A stretch of 64,000 bases of DNA from Gautieria morchelliformis (GCA_015179125.1 WHVA01000196.1:1-64000); one strand, 5' to 3'. Shown: positions 1 to 10,478, counted from the first letter of the stretch. Numbers and translations: made by a program. Notes: generated from the sequence alone by a model not told the origin.

Positions 1-254
1 ACTGCAGCACTAGCAATGGTTTGGATGACGAGGATGGTCGCACTGGTCCCGGACCATCGCCGCGTACTTGCGTACCCGCGCTCTGAAATCATGCTGCTGT
101 GGGCCCGATGTACCTTCGTGACGGTCTCTGCTCGCGAAATACCTGTCTTAGCCTGGCGGCCATTGTAGTTTCGCAGGCGACAACTGCACGCCCGCCTCTC
201 ATCCCCTCCTCTTCGTCTGCGCGGTACCCACCCGCCACTCGACTAATACTCACC

Positions 255-383
255 ATGCGCGTCATCTTCACCTCACTCGTTAGTGGGTTCCTCCTCGCTA
301 CAGTGGCTGCCGCTGCCCCCATGGTGAACCCTTCCCCGAAGAAGGTGAACGTCTTTCTTCTTCATCATGATATGCAGCGTTGA
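255..383 (+). CDS. possible first exon of a small secreted protein
   Basis: The reading frame opens with a textbook secretion signal: MRV, then a hydrophobic stretch (IFTSLVSGFLLATVAAAA), then an Ala-Pro cleavage-like junction. It ends after about 42 codons with a stop. No downstream exon can be joined with confidence, so this may be the first exon of a longer gene, a truncated gene or chance. There is no recognised domain. The start was chosen because the upstream context CACC-ATG is favourable and the signal sequence begins right there. Confidence 0.25.
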   Translation: MRVIFTSLVSGFLLATVAAAAPMVNPSPKKVNVFLLHHDMQR

Positions 384-1639
384 CTAAAGTGCACGCGACG
401 ATGTTGCAGGCAGCGAGCTTGTAGACCCGGACAGTACCCAGCTCGATGCACCCACCTGGTTCTAGGCCGAGAGTCGGGGGTCGATATTCTCGCAGTCTGT
501 GAGTCACTTTGTCATTCCCAGCCCGCTGTGCCCGTTCTCCATCCACTAACCGCCCTCCCCGCATCAACCGCCCATCCATCCTCTTCGTGTACTATATATT
601 TAGCTCCTTCGAGGAAGAGGGTCGTGCTCGTCATCTTCATATCCGCTCTGCCTCTCCCGGCGCCGGGTTAGTATCATATCTGTATTTGTCCCCGTATTTC
701 ATGTCATAACGATTTGAACCCACCCACTCTCTCATCCTCCTGTTCACCATGCCAATCCTAATCACCTTAGGTTTCATTTCATTCGCAAGGTAAATTCCAC
801 CTCCAATCGCAAATTTATATAAATAATAATATCAAACTCAACTCTGCACACATGTCTTCTTTCTCCTGCGAGCATATGCACAATGAGCATTATATTATGA
901 ACGCGCACTCTTATGATCGTTAGATTCGACGCACTGAGCAGGGCAGCCGCCGACGGAGGTCACGACCAGAGTGGATAGTGCAAGTGTGGGAGCACGGAAC
1001 GGGGGATAATTAGCTAAGGCGCCTAAAATTTCTCGGTGAATTCTGCCCTGCGCATGGCGGCCACGTGTCCTCGGCTTCGGGTTCCTGGCTACATCGTAAG
1101 TCCCTTCCTGCTTCTTTCCTTCGTCCTTTTTTTTTTTTTTTTTTTTAGTTTTAATTCTTGCTCCTCTCCATGTACACTAGATAGTTGCTGACATCTACTC
1201 ACAGTGGAGACGAGGATGCGCTTCAAGTTCGAGTCCACAAATTGCTTTTCACGCCTCGCGCCGACTCCGTTGAGAAGTGGAGTTTGGCCAAGAGCAGCCA
1301 AGAGCATGGCCGTATTGTAACATATGCCGTGTCAGGAGGCTGTACGAGCAGCACAGGGACGGGTGCTGGTACGTATCCTTCAACAGCAACTCAAATTGCT
1401 GTCAGCTCGAAAGCAACGTCATTGTCTGGCTTATAAGTATGTGACTATTCAAGAAAACTCGAATCGTAAATACAGTGGCCGTAATTTATACATTTGATTT
1501 TTTCAGCCAACTATTAGAAATAAGTAGACGACAAATGTTATAGCTCCTTGTCCCCACGATTTCTACTTTGACCATGAATCGCACAGGTCTACCACAAATG
1601 CTACAAAGGAGAAAGTCATAGTAGTCTCTATAGTTCATC
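384..1639. other. stretch with no supported gene
   Basis: Only short unsupported frames occur here. A run of about 18 T lies near 1129-1146. A GC-poor segment at 780-900 has no coding signature. Confidence 0.4.
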
Positions 1640-1875
1640 GTGCGATTGTCTCCCGGAAACTCCTCGTCTTCCTCCCCAGGTCCGTGGCTGGGTTGGGGTT
1701 GGGCCTGGAGTGCAATAATGGGGCGGGAACAATGATGCGGGGAAGGGCTTGGTAAGTACATCCCCCCATTGTTCCCAACCCCTTATTGCACCTCAGACCC
1801 AAGTCGTAGTAGCCTCTATAGTTCGTCGTGCGATCGACCTCCGTCAACCTCTCGTCTTCCTCTCCAGGTCCATGC
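1617..1875 (-). repeat. duplicated BiP tail (two copies about 190 bp apart) with an inverted repeat between them
   Basis: Segments 1617-1688 and 1805-1875 are diverged direct copies of the acidic linker plus HDEL-stop. Between them, about 1708-1735 and 1763-1790 form an imperfect inverted repeat around the motif GTGCAATAA...GGGAACAATG. Confidence 0.6.
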
Positions 1876-2325
1876 GATTGTGGGCCAGCACCATCGGCGT
1901 ACAAGTTCGATGTAGTTGGGGTCACAATGGCTTGGACCTCTGCGATAAGGACAACGGTGGGTCTCAGGGATAGTAACACACCGGATAACTTCTCTTCCAG
2001 CTCATCAGCGGTGGCGCTCTGTACATTGGCGTCAATCCAGTGTGTCGTGCCCTTGAGTGCAGCAAGAATAGTCTGTTTGTCCTCATCATCAAACTATCCA
2101 GCACGCACAACGTGAGCCAAAGCCACATATAAAATACATGATGACGAACCGTGACCTTCTCCCAGACCCTCCTGGTCACCCAGCTGAGTCTTCAGACCAA
2201 AAACAAACCCGCCGAGGGAATTGAGTGCCTTAACACGTTTCCGTTCGGCTTCATCCTCTGACGCGAACCCCGCCTCAGGCACATAAGTACGCTCGATCTC
2301 CTCTTGCCAAAGTAAGACGGCCCTT
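1640..2325 (-). pseudogene. 3' fragment of ER Hsp70 chaperone (BiP/Kar2-like), with duplicated HDEL tail
   Basis: On the minus strand the translation matches the C-terminal lid of Hsp70: ASEDEAERKRVKALNSL, then FVFGLKTQLGDQEGLG, then HWIDANVQSATADELEEKL, then VTPTTSNLYADG. Two introns with GT/AG ends separate these blocks, so this is a DNA-level copy and not a retrocopy. The frame containing SHDEL followed by a stop is present near 1809-1825, which identifies the ER form. The acidic linker before it needs a 1-nt shift, so the copy is broken. A second diverged copy of the tail (about 1617-1690), again ending SHDEL-stop, follows downstream. The ATPase and most of the substrate domain are missing. 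Homology ends at about 2325, exactly where an integrase-gene fragment begins. Confidence 0.75.
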
Positions 2326-2560
2326 GTTATTAACACAACGAAATAAAACATCACCTTATTGACAACTGGTGCTCGACCTTAAGGAGTTGGCTTAGAGTGT
2401 GCTTGATGACACCACGGCGGTCGTATTCGCGAAGTAGGGTCTGTAGTTGAGGATCATCGCTTGAAGTTAGGGTAAAATGAAGTCCTTGTATTGATTTTTC
2501 CCGGCTGGGTTTCGGTTATAAGGGCTGGTACTGGGGCCGGAATGTGGCACATCATCTATC
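2326..2560 (-). pseudogene. 5' fragment of an integrase-core (DDE) transposase gene
   Basis: This segment is a diverged direct copy of 9299-9570, the 5' exons of the intact-looking integrase-core gene, in the same orientation. Shared features include the frame reading LREYDRRGV, the exon end at ATAAG/GT, the start of the next intron (GTG..TTTTATTT.GTTGTGTT) and the upstream PAPVPALITETQPGKNQ-type frame. It stops at about 2326, where BiP sequence begins, so it is a junction fragment. It lies just outside the left terminal repeat of the 2689-9938 element. Confidence 0.65.
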
Positions 2561-2688
2561 CCAGGCTCATTGCGGGAAAAGAGTCAGTGATCAGTCGATT
2601 GGTACGGTTCGGGTACCTGCGATGGGATCGCGAGCGCTTGTTCTCCAGCGCTCGGGCGACCTAGTCGTTGTCAGCACAAGTCCCCCAG

Positions 2689-2831
2689 GTACGGTGCCCG
2701 ACTGGGCTCAGGTCTATTTCACTTTAGCTATGTGATATTAAGATATTGAAAAATACTTACGACGATCGGTTTTGACCAGGGGTGCCTCACATGGGTCGGG
2801 CACCGTACACGTGACACCGGCACGCTGCGAG
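2689..2831. repeat. left terminal inverted repeat (143 bp), itself containing a short inverted repeat
   Basis: Matches 9796-9938 in inverted orientation. The first 14 bases GTACGGTGCCCGAC recur as reverse complement at about 2797-2810, so the outer 122 bp alone would look like a MITE. The shared 21 bases beyond that point and the absence of a duplication around the 122 bp alone argue that the 143 bp is the real terminal repeat. Confidence 0.75.
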
Positions 2832-2873
2832 CCGTTCGACGCGTTCCAAATCTAACTTCTGGCCTGGGGCCCC

Positions 2874-2916
2874 GCGTCTCAGACAGTGGACACTTTTTGG
2901 CCACTGTCTGAGACGC
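2874..2916. repeat. perfect 16-bp hairpin in the left subterminal region
   Basis: GCGTCTCAGACAGTGG and its exact reverse complement are separated by 11 nt. It sits between the left terminal repeat and the subterminal direct repeats. Confidence 0.8.
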
Positions 2917-2943
2917 ATTAATGTAAGTCTACCTTCTGGCCTG

Positions 2944-3171
2944 GGCTCCCTTACCGTTGAGGCCTGAGGACTCGCTCGACGTTGCTCTCGGCGACTGGGC
3001 TCAGGTATATTTGAGGTACGCTGTGATACTAAAAAAGGACGTTATAGGAACTTGTCTCATTGCAAGTGTAAGGTCGAGCGAGTGCTCCCTTACCGGTGAG
3101 GACTCGCTCGACCTTGCTCTCGGCGACTGGGCTCAACTACATTTTAGGTACGCTATGTGATGTTATAGGAA
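2944..3171 (+). repeat. two subterminal direct repeats related to the transposon tip
   Basis: Copies at about 2944-3051 and 3082-3171 share GAGGACTCGCTCGAC, CTCTCGGCGACTGGGCTCA and TTATAGGAAC. The CGACTGGGCTCAGGT...TATTT...GTGATA string also occurs in the terminal repeat at 2700-2733. Such repeated tip-like motifs are a known arrangement for transposase binding sites. Between them, about 3070-3115 can fold back (AAGGTCGAGCGAGT / ACTCGCTCGACCTT). Confidence 0.6.
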
Positions 3172-3250
3172 CATGGCCGATCAGGGGCGGTCCCTGGTCA
3201 TCTAAATTTATCGGTAAGTTTTCACTCGCAAATTCTCCCGTTTGTCCATC

Positions 3251-5581
3251 ATGCAGTGTGACGGCTGTGGACAGATATTTGACCAGAACAACGATCCAAC
3301 TGTAAAAACCTGCGCAAAATGTGACAAGCTATCTAAAGCCACGTTTTCTGAGCAGAAGGAGGAGATTAAGGTGAGCTAGAAGTACCCTGCCGTGTTCCTG
3401 TAGGCTAACATCGCATGCCGCGCAGAAAATGCCGCAATGCACAGGGTGCGGTGCGGTATATTTGAACTTACTCGGCACACGTTGTGGCGCTTGCGAACTG
3501 GTGACAAGTGAGTGGTGAAGTAGTCGGTATGCACTTGACTGACTTTATGGATAGATAGCAGCCAGTCAACCATGGCAGCGGCTACCACTGCCGTTATGTC
3601 AAGGATGGCTTCGCACCAGTCGCAAGCCACTAATTTCCGTGTCAATGTTCCTGCTAGGCAGTCACCCAACCTGGGACTTAGAAATGCGGCGCAGGCTCGG
3701 AACTTGAATCAGGCCGTTCGTGAGGCAAGCAAGCAGCCCAACATTTCGATTGAAGGTACATTATGGATTTATCCTAGGCATGCTGCGAAGAAGCCTCAGC
3801 AGGTGTGTATCTCTCTGTGCTTTGGATTACTCCTAAATTCAGAGCATTCCTAGATTTCACATCCCGGCTCCAGGCATGTGGTGCCATATACCACACCAGC
3901 CACGGAGGCTCTTGCCGGGTTTCTTGCAGAATTGCGCAAGGATTATTCAACTGTGCCGTGTGATGATATGGAGGAGCGTCAAGCAATCATGGATTCCATT
4001 GCAACGTAAGTCATTGATTTATGGGCCAGTTAGTAACTGATTGTCTTTGAGGATACGGGCTGCATACGACACTTTGTGTACAGAAGGACAATACATCATT
4101 GTCTCCCCTGGTTGTGACAGCCCAGGATTCAACAATACGTGCACTACACAGTTGGTTGTCACAGATTGACGATATTTCCAAAAAAGATGCCACAGGTAAT
4201 AAACTGACTCTTCGTGTGTATACATGGGCACCACGGCTTGGTGCTAAAAGAGGACGGGATGTAAGTCACAGTGTAATGAACTGGCTGGACTGTCTGACAG
4301 ATTACTCCCTTAGCTCTTTGAAGAAGACGGGGAAGACGAAACTGGTGATCATGATAGTATTGGATCAAAGCGTGTCATTCCATCCAGCTCAAGAACACTT
4401 TGTGTAAGCCCTCGCCGTGGACGTGGCAGTAGCCAAGCCCTTTCTCAGCCTTCTTCTTTAACTGAATATCGGAGCACGTATAATGCTGCACTTGCTGCAC
4501 CCTGCCTCAATCTTCCCTTGGCGATACGATGCATACCCTTTCTGCCGTGTCACCTGGAAAACTAGCACGTTTGGACAGGTTGAACTGGTATATGGATCAG
4601 CTCAAGAACTCGTTCTAGTAGCTAATGACTGGACCTCACACTGCTACCAAAGTGCACCTCGCGAGGGATACCTTGGCCGCGGAATTGAGAAATACGCATT
4701 TCGGGTGAGTCATGGCGTGTGATGTGTAGTAATGCATTGATGTATCTATTATCAGGGCCGAGTTGCCGAGACTGAACTGGCCATCTTCCAGATCAATCCC
4801 CTCTCCTCACTGTTTATTATGTCAAATGATGACAATCAAGAAAGTCTGTCGCGTGCCTTGACCCACCTAGCCACTGGAGATTATTTCATGGAATCTTTCC
4901 ATCGCCGCGCTGAAGCGTGCAACGTACAACTTCCAAGTGAGTTGTCCAATTGTATCTGCTTGCTAGTGCATCCCTAATGTCTATTTAGGGATGCAGTTCA
5001 ATGCAAAAGGGGCCTTCCTTGGTATGGTAGACCAAGACCGGATCAAGCCACGGCCTCACACAGGGGTTGACAACCGGTCTTTGCAGCATCCTACATTCCT
5101 GGCTGCCCCCCTCTTGCAGGGAGAGTTCCGAAAATACTCTGGATCCGAACGTACCGGGCGCAATGGCGAAACAGGATATGGGGCAGCTGTGGATGCTTTT
5201 GCGCATCATACCGTTATTGACAGCAATAAACAGGTCCTTCTGTGTGACCTTCAAGGTATTCTAACTGAAGATGAATTCGTCTTATTTGACCCACAAGTAC
5301 GCATGTAAGTGGTTTGCTCAGAACTGCTTTGAGGCTTATCTCACTTTTTGAAATGCAGCGCCCAGAAAAGCGACTCGGGTTCTAGTGCCATCAACACGTT
5401 CCTGAGGGAACATGTGTGTAATCACATTTGCATGGTTTTGAAGCTGCCGGCACATGCAAGATCTTCAGCAAGTGAAGAGCATGCTGAAAAGGCTACACAA
5501 CCAAGATGTGGGGCTTTGAGAATCGAAGACCTGTTCGTCACACTGTATTGTACTCCGAGCATGACTGACAACAGCCTATAG
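3251..5581 (+). CDS. alpha-type (atypical) protein kinase with N-terminal CxxC zinc-ribbon-like repeats
   Basis: A multi-exon gene reads from ATG at 3251 to TAG at 5579-5581. The first two exons encode Cys pairs (CDGC...CAKC, then CTGC...CGAC) that probably bind zinc. A Ser/Pro- and Arg-rich middle follows. The catalytic part has a glycine-rich YLGRGIEK loop, an ELAIFQI strand, and the family hallmarks CDLQGILT with FDPQ and later HVCNHICMVLKL, as in the MHCK/EF2 kinase fold. Introns with GT/AG ends fit at 3371-3425, after 3785, near 4006, 4260, 4710, 4938 and 5307. The frame changes by 1 nt near 4155 without an obvious intron, so one exon junction or an indel is unresolved. It lies inside the TIR-bounded element, which suggests it is cargo. 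Alpha-kinases are expanded in Agaricomycetes; this substrate is unknown. Confidence 0.75.
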
Positions 5582-5709
5582 TGTTGACAATGAATCAACG
5601 TTATTGTAGGAGCTTGAGGGTTATGAAAACGTACATAAAACAAATTGCGATTCGGCTATTCCTTTGAGTACAAAGTTAACTAAAAGGCCACAAAATATAC
5701 AAAAAAAAA

Positions 5710-6841
5710 TTATAATTTGTAATTATCGCACACCCCGGACTCCAGATAACGGTCCACCTTTATGTCGACAATGGCGGGGGAGGGGCCGCGGAACAAATTG
5801 ACGAGTGGACCATAGCCAGGTGCGTCCGCCGCAAAGTCGATGTAGGACTGTACAGTGTTTGAGACCTCTAGCCATATTTCAAGGGAACGCGACATGTACC
5901 CTGTATTGGAGCAGAGGGTCGAATCATCCACTGCAATGAGATAGTGGTTAGATATGCTCCAGGAGTGGAAAAGAACCGAAGCAGACTTGTTGATCGTCAA
6001 GGCACTGACAACAATTTTCTCCGCTACGAGTTGGCCAGCGTCGATATTTGCATTCTGCTCGTCAAAGTACGTCACAAACGCTGGCCCGTAGTGGCCTCTA
6101 GGGAAGAACAGCACGGCGAGGATGCGTGGGGAGGGCTGTGTCGGCGAGTAGTTGCGGAGGGTTAGGGTTGTGGTGGGGATGGGGTGGGGTGTGTACTCTG
6201 CCGCAATCCGTGTGGCGACGCCCGTCACCGTCGGTGCACGTCGGCTTGCTTGGCTGCCCAATGACTAAAACGTCAGTCAGCCACATGCTTCTCCGCTCAT
6301 CTTCGAATCAAAGTATCATACCGTATGGGTCCAAGGAAGCACAGTCATAACGGAGGGGAGGAGAGAACTCGTGAATGGACCGGCTTGAGAAAGTCAGTTG
6401 ACGCTGGTTCGAGGGAGTCGATGATTTCAATTGGAACATTGCGCGTGATCCTACGTGAAGACGAGGTCCCGGTGCTGGTTTCAGAGACTTTACTGACTGG
6501 CGAAGAAGAGAGTGGTGGGACTGAGATCGGCTCTTGCTGATTTCACTCAGTTTTATGCAGGAGAATCCTGAACTCGTGTGCTCACCTTGCCCGGCATTTG
6601 ATTTGACGCTTCCCGTCGACGCTTTTGGACCATCGCTAACTCGGTCTTGATGGACGTATTTGCAGGTTCAGTTTTTAAGGCTTCGAGTAAGTCTCGAGAA
6701 ACAAATTAGTTCAACAGTTGGAAAAAATTCCACAGCCTTAGCATAGTGACTTACCCTTCTCTGCTTCAGGTAAGCTCTCTGAGGCTATCCTAGCTTGCGC
6801 CCTTCGGAAAAGAGCTTTCACGTTCTTGTCATCCAGGCTCA
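5710..6841 (-). CDS. minus-strand gene with TPR segment, joined or adjacent to an unrecognised C-terminal region
   Basis: Read on the minus strand, an exon at about 6756-6841 encodes LDDKNVKALFRRAQARIASE. The next exon (about 6590-6689) encodes LLEALKTEPANTSIKTELA. Together they match the last TPR plus capping helix of FKBP/cyclophilin-40-type Hsp90 co-chaperones. A Ser/Pro-rich exon (about 6327-6539) follows and reaches a TGA that overlaps an ATG (ATGA) near 6350. After an intron at 6264-6323, a 180-codon exon (5710-6263) continues with no recognised domain. Either two overlapping genes or one gene with a frame break is possible. Introns have clean GT/AG ends. It sits convergent to the alpha-kinase gene inside the transposon, so it may be captured cargo. 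Confidence 0.5.
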
Positions 6842-6879
6842 GCCTGTGCGTATGCGTATGCTGCTAGCTGGGTGGATTC

Positions 6880-7740
6880 CGTTAATGGATGATGTCATCT
6901 TTAATGACGTTAACAACCCGGAGGCGTCCAAGCAGTCGCAAGGTAATTTCAAAATTTGCAGAGTCCCTGACTGACGACAAGCACACGGGACAGGTATTTG
7001 CTTACTTATGACCGTCAAAGAGAATGATTTTCTTAATGGCACCCTATTAGCACCCTGTGGCATCGTCCTCAAAGTCCACGGTGAAGGCGCCGCCTGAGGC
7101 ACTGGAGGCACTGTTTTCATCAAAATCTAATCCCACACGGCCGCCTGGTAAGTCGTCGTTGGGGGACCTTTGGGTCGAAGCTAACATAGCATCATCTATT
7201 TTAGGCAGCGCCTCGGCCAGACATGCAAAGCCTTTTCAGAAGGATCAAGGAACATCGGTGGAAGTCCTGTGCGTTGTTTTATTACGGCGATTTGCCTCAG
7301 CTCACATCTTCGTATGACAGCCATCACCACCCGTCAGATACACCACGGCCATCGCATCAGGAGCCACATAGGACGCGCGATCACGTCGACTCGCCACACC
7401 CTACCGTGCCAGCCGACACCACGCTCGCGGGTAAGCAATAAGGCAAGCCTACTTTACTGCTAGAGCAGACATCGAAGCCCGAAAAAGGCAAGGGCGTGGA
7501 CCCTCTCGAGAGAGGGTGGCCAGGAATGTTCAAGGATAGGCTTCTGAACGCTCAGGTACGCCATGCTTGTTCCCCACTATGCGGATACGAGCCAGGGATG
7601 GAGTCGACACTCGAAAGAGGACATCGGCTCCTCTCTGTCTACGGATCTGCTCGTAGCCGCTGTATACCATTACTCACATTCTCTGATGTCTAGCACGCTG
7701 AAGTAGCAATTCAAGCCGTCCAGCTTCAGCTTTTCGGGCT
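6880..7740 (+). repeat. dispersed repeat family, copy 1 (partly coding-like)
   Basis: Blocks of this stretch recur diverged at 38060-38915. Examples are GCCTCAGCTCACATCTT.GTATGACAG (7290 region), GGCAAGGGNGTGGANCCTCTCGAGAG (7490) and TCGTAGCCGCTGT..ACC with TCTAGCACGCTG (7650-7700). A plus-strand exon-like segment at 7060-7140 (SKSTVKAPPEALEALF) ends in a clear intron with GTAAGT, a CTAAC branch site and TTTTAG (about 7147-7205). No product is recognised. Copy 2 lacks the 7035-7285 portion. Confidence 0.5.
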
Positions 7741-7941
7741 AAGGGTATGGTCAGTCTAGAACGGCTTGGAGACGGCAAAACTTTTGACAGGTCGTTGATT
7801 GTCGGGATCGACACATATTCTTGTCTATGGTATGGGTCACCGAGCGTGAATAATACTGCGTATTGTGACAATTTGTCTTCAGCCCTCTGGATGAGGGTAA
7901 ATATTATTTGAAAAATGATACAAAAGTTGCATTCTTTCGGT

Positions 7942-9590
7942 CTAAATTGTGGTGTGAGTATACATGATACACATCATTGCTTGAAAGACGGCCCAGACAT
8001 TCTCTAACCTCACTACCATCTGTAAAGATTGAAAGGCCGTCTGTGCGTGAGCAGCATATTCAGTGCTGGAGAACCAAATGATATCCTCCCCACCCAGCTC
8101 TTCCTTGAGCTTCCGGATCAATGAAACATCTACCAGCTGCAGGCACTCTTCACCACCATATTTATGTGGCAATGCCTTAGAAATGTTTGGGGCAACCCCT
8201 GAAGGGTTTTTCTTACCACGGTCCTTGCATACATAGTGATTGTTGAAATGATCCCGCAGCTGGTCTAGCTCCTGTTGAATTAATGTTGGCCAAAGCCATT
8301 GCACGAGATCACTCACATGGAAGTAAGTCCAAATATTCAACCTCACAAAATACACTTACTACTGCCGATTATCATTGCTATCATAACCATAAAGTTCTGA
8401 ACCTTTCTGCCACACAACCTTGACATTGTCTCCCCACTGAAGGCGTACACGAAGCCATCCACGCTCAATGGTCGTGTTATGAATGCTTGGCAGGAAGCGA
8501 TGTGCAGGAAGGTCGGTTACTGGTAGTTCTGGGGAAAAGGCCTCACTAGATGTCATCAAAGTTAAATCAGATTGTAAAATACAGTAATGCAAATATACTA
8601 CTGTAATGCACTTGCAAAACCATAAACCTGGGTTGTCTCCGATCCACAGTCTGTTGTGGATTGGATAGGCATTCCTGGATAACCAGTCAGTTTCAGATAT
8701 CCAGTGACGCAAGAAGTACAAACTTACCACCAAGCTTTTCCACCAATGAAAGATACAGGTAAGCGATCGCCACTCCGATGTGATTGTTTGGAACTACCCA
8801 TAGGCCAAGCCATTTTCCTGACCATACGTCCCGAATGCCCCAGACTGGGAAGCCGATTGAACTTAACTTATCATGCCCATCTCCACTCCACTCATAGTGG
8901 GGTCTCGGGACCAGCAATGAGCCACGAGGGACTCTCTTCATGGTGGGATCACGTAATGAAAATCCCTCGGGGTCTTGGAGGCGCATCTCAGTTTCAACAT
9001 AGTCTCTGCAAAATCTTCATGAGTATCTTCAAAATATTAAGATATATAGTGCATCTTACCTGGTAAGATGCACCCCTTGACTCCTTGCAATGTTTTCTTT
9101 GACGATTCGTGGACCGCGTCGCTTCATGGGATCTTTCGCCATCTCGTCCAATACAAGCTGCCGTTTAACCGAATCTGGTAATGCCGCAGTTGTTTGTCCG
9201 CTGGCTTTGAGTCCCAATTTGGCTCGGCATCTGACAATAGATGCCGGACTATAGCATGATAAAAATCAGTTTATTCAACACAATAAATAAAACCGCACCT
9301 TATTGACAACTGGTGCTCGGCCTTAAGGAGTTGGCTGAGGGTGTGCTTGTTGGTGACACCACGGCGGTCGTATTCCCGAAGTAGCATCCGTAGTTGAGGG
9401 TCATCACTTGAAGCTAAGCAAAAGGTTAGGGTGAACTTCGCCTGGAAACACGTTCAGAACTCACGGCAGTCCTTGTATTGATTTTTCCCCGGTTGGGTTT
9501 CAGTTATAAGAGCTGGAACTGGGGCCGGAATGTGGCAGATCGCCAATCCTAGGCTCCTCGTCGATCCCAGCCTCCTCTCGGCTCATCGCT
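7942..9590 (-). CDS. integrase-core domain protein (DDE/RNase H-fold transposase)
   Basis: On the minus strand a chain of exons gives LREYDRRGVTNKHTLSQLLK, then SIVRCRAKLGLKASGQTT, then LVLDEMAKDPMKRRGPRIVK, then the integrase-type core. The acidic residues are visible: EWSGDGHDKL (first Asp), STTDCGSET (second Asp) and NTTIERGWLRVR (Glu). The C-terminal part reads WLWPTLIQQELDQLRDHFN and YGGEECLQLVD. Introns fit near 9245-9297, 9010-9063, 8676-8727, 8551-8605 and about 8303-8352, all GT/AG. The 5' start is uncertain: the frame through PAPVPALITETQPGKNQ opens after a stop with no ATG, so an upstream exon or an indel is likely. This family is widespread in Agaricomycetes. Its position inside the terminal repeats makes it the probable transposase of the 7.25 kb element. 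Confidence 0.75.
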
Positions 9591-9795
9591 GGACAAGAAA
9601 GGAGAGTAGTAGTACAACTTACTGCGCCGAAACTGAGTGCAGGAAGCGGCCATGACGAATTTGAAGAGTGCGTGCCTGTACAGCTGTTAGTGGCTGTGTT
9701 TGCTGCCACAGCGATTTGCGCAGACAGAGGCCAAAAAAGTCAGAGAGCAACGCGTCGCACGGCACGCACCGTGCCGCTATCACATGAGACACCAA

Positions 9796-9938
9796 CTCGC
9801 AGCGTGCCGGTGTCACGTGTACGGTGCCCGACTCATGTGAGGCACCCCTGATCAAAACCGATCATCGTAAGTAATTTTCAATATCTTAATATCACATAGC
9901 TAAAGTGAAATAGACCTGAGCCCAGTCGGGCACCGTAC
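9796..9938. repeat. right terminal inverted repeat (143 bp)
   Basis: Reverse-complement partner of 2689-2831. Beyond the inner edge the two arms share another short block (CCGTNCGACGCGTT) after an extra 30-odd bases in the right arm, which suggests an old insertion/deletion within a longer repeat. Confidence 0.75.
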
Positions 9939-10199
9939 CCAGGACCACTGTTCAAAATAGCTCGCGTGGGGATTGCTACTGCGGCCTCTCGCCGGTTTCT
10001 CTCCCAGTCACAGGGGCGTGGCCGCCGGTAATTTGTATCGCGTACCTTACACCTGGAGGATATGAATAAAACAGAAAGCCAAAGTCAAGACGACGACGAC
10101 CCTCAAACTCGTACAAGCCGGAGTAGACTTTTCTGTAGTTAAGCTGCTTAGACCCTTCGCCAACAGACTTGAACAGCAAAGGCTCTGGATCCAGCTTGG
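9939..10199. other. flank of the transposon, no intact gene
   Basis: Starts with the putative CCAG duplication. A minus-strand frame at 9976-10206 is open but is only the non-matching continuation of the Copia scrap to its right. Confidence 0.35.
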
Positions 10200-10315
10200 G
10201 ATCCACGCCGAGACTGTCGAGTCATTAACGTCCCCCGCGTAGTCAGCATCTGTGAAACCAGCGAGATTATGAGCATATCCTTTAACTCCCTTGCCGGCCT
10301 GAGTGTAGGATATTG
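10200..10315 (-). pseudogene. Ty1/Copia RNase H scrap
   Basis: The minus strand reads [29 protein letters not shown], and the part AGFTDADYAGD is the first catalytic Asp block of Copia RNase H. The expected following motifs are absent, so only about 115 bp is recognisable. Confidence 0.5.
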
Positions 10316-10478
10316 TTAGGGATCATCCACAAAGTAGCTACCTATTTATGAACATTTACTAGGTAGTTAATTAGTTTCAAATGTCCTCAAGAAAGGTTGT
10401 ATTAATAGTCCTATGCTACACTCACATTGGGTCCACAAGATACAACAATCTCTTGATAGTTTAGCTAAGAATCCCCCA

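Larger units (their letters stand above)
2689..9938. mobile_element. 7.25 kb DNA transposon with 143-bp terminal inverted repeats carrying an alpha-kinase gene
   Basis: The first 143 bases (2689-2831) recur as reverse complement at 9796-9938 with only a handful of differences. The outermost bases read GTACGGTGCCCGACTGGGCT at both ends. The four bases outside each end are CCAG (2685-2688 and 9939-9942), a plausible target-site duplication. Inside lie an alpha-kinase gene (+), a TPR/hypothetical gene (-) and an integrase-core DDE gene (-) reading inward from the right end. Subterminal repeats near the left end resemble the tip. The unit thus has transposase, ends and cargo. I do not recognise a named superfamily with this combination. 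Confidence 0.7.

Noticed and set aside
2689..2810. Independent 122-bp MITE with GTACGGTGCCCGAC tips
   Set aside because: The match with the right end continues past the inner tip, and the bases flanking the 122 bp (CCAG versus ACGT) are not duplicated. It is better seen as part of the 143-bp terminal repeat.
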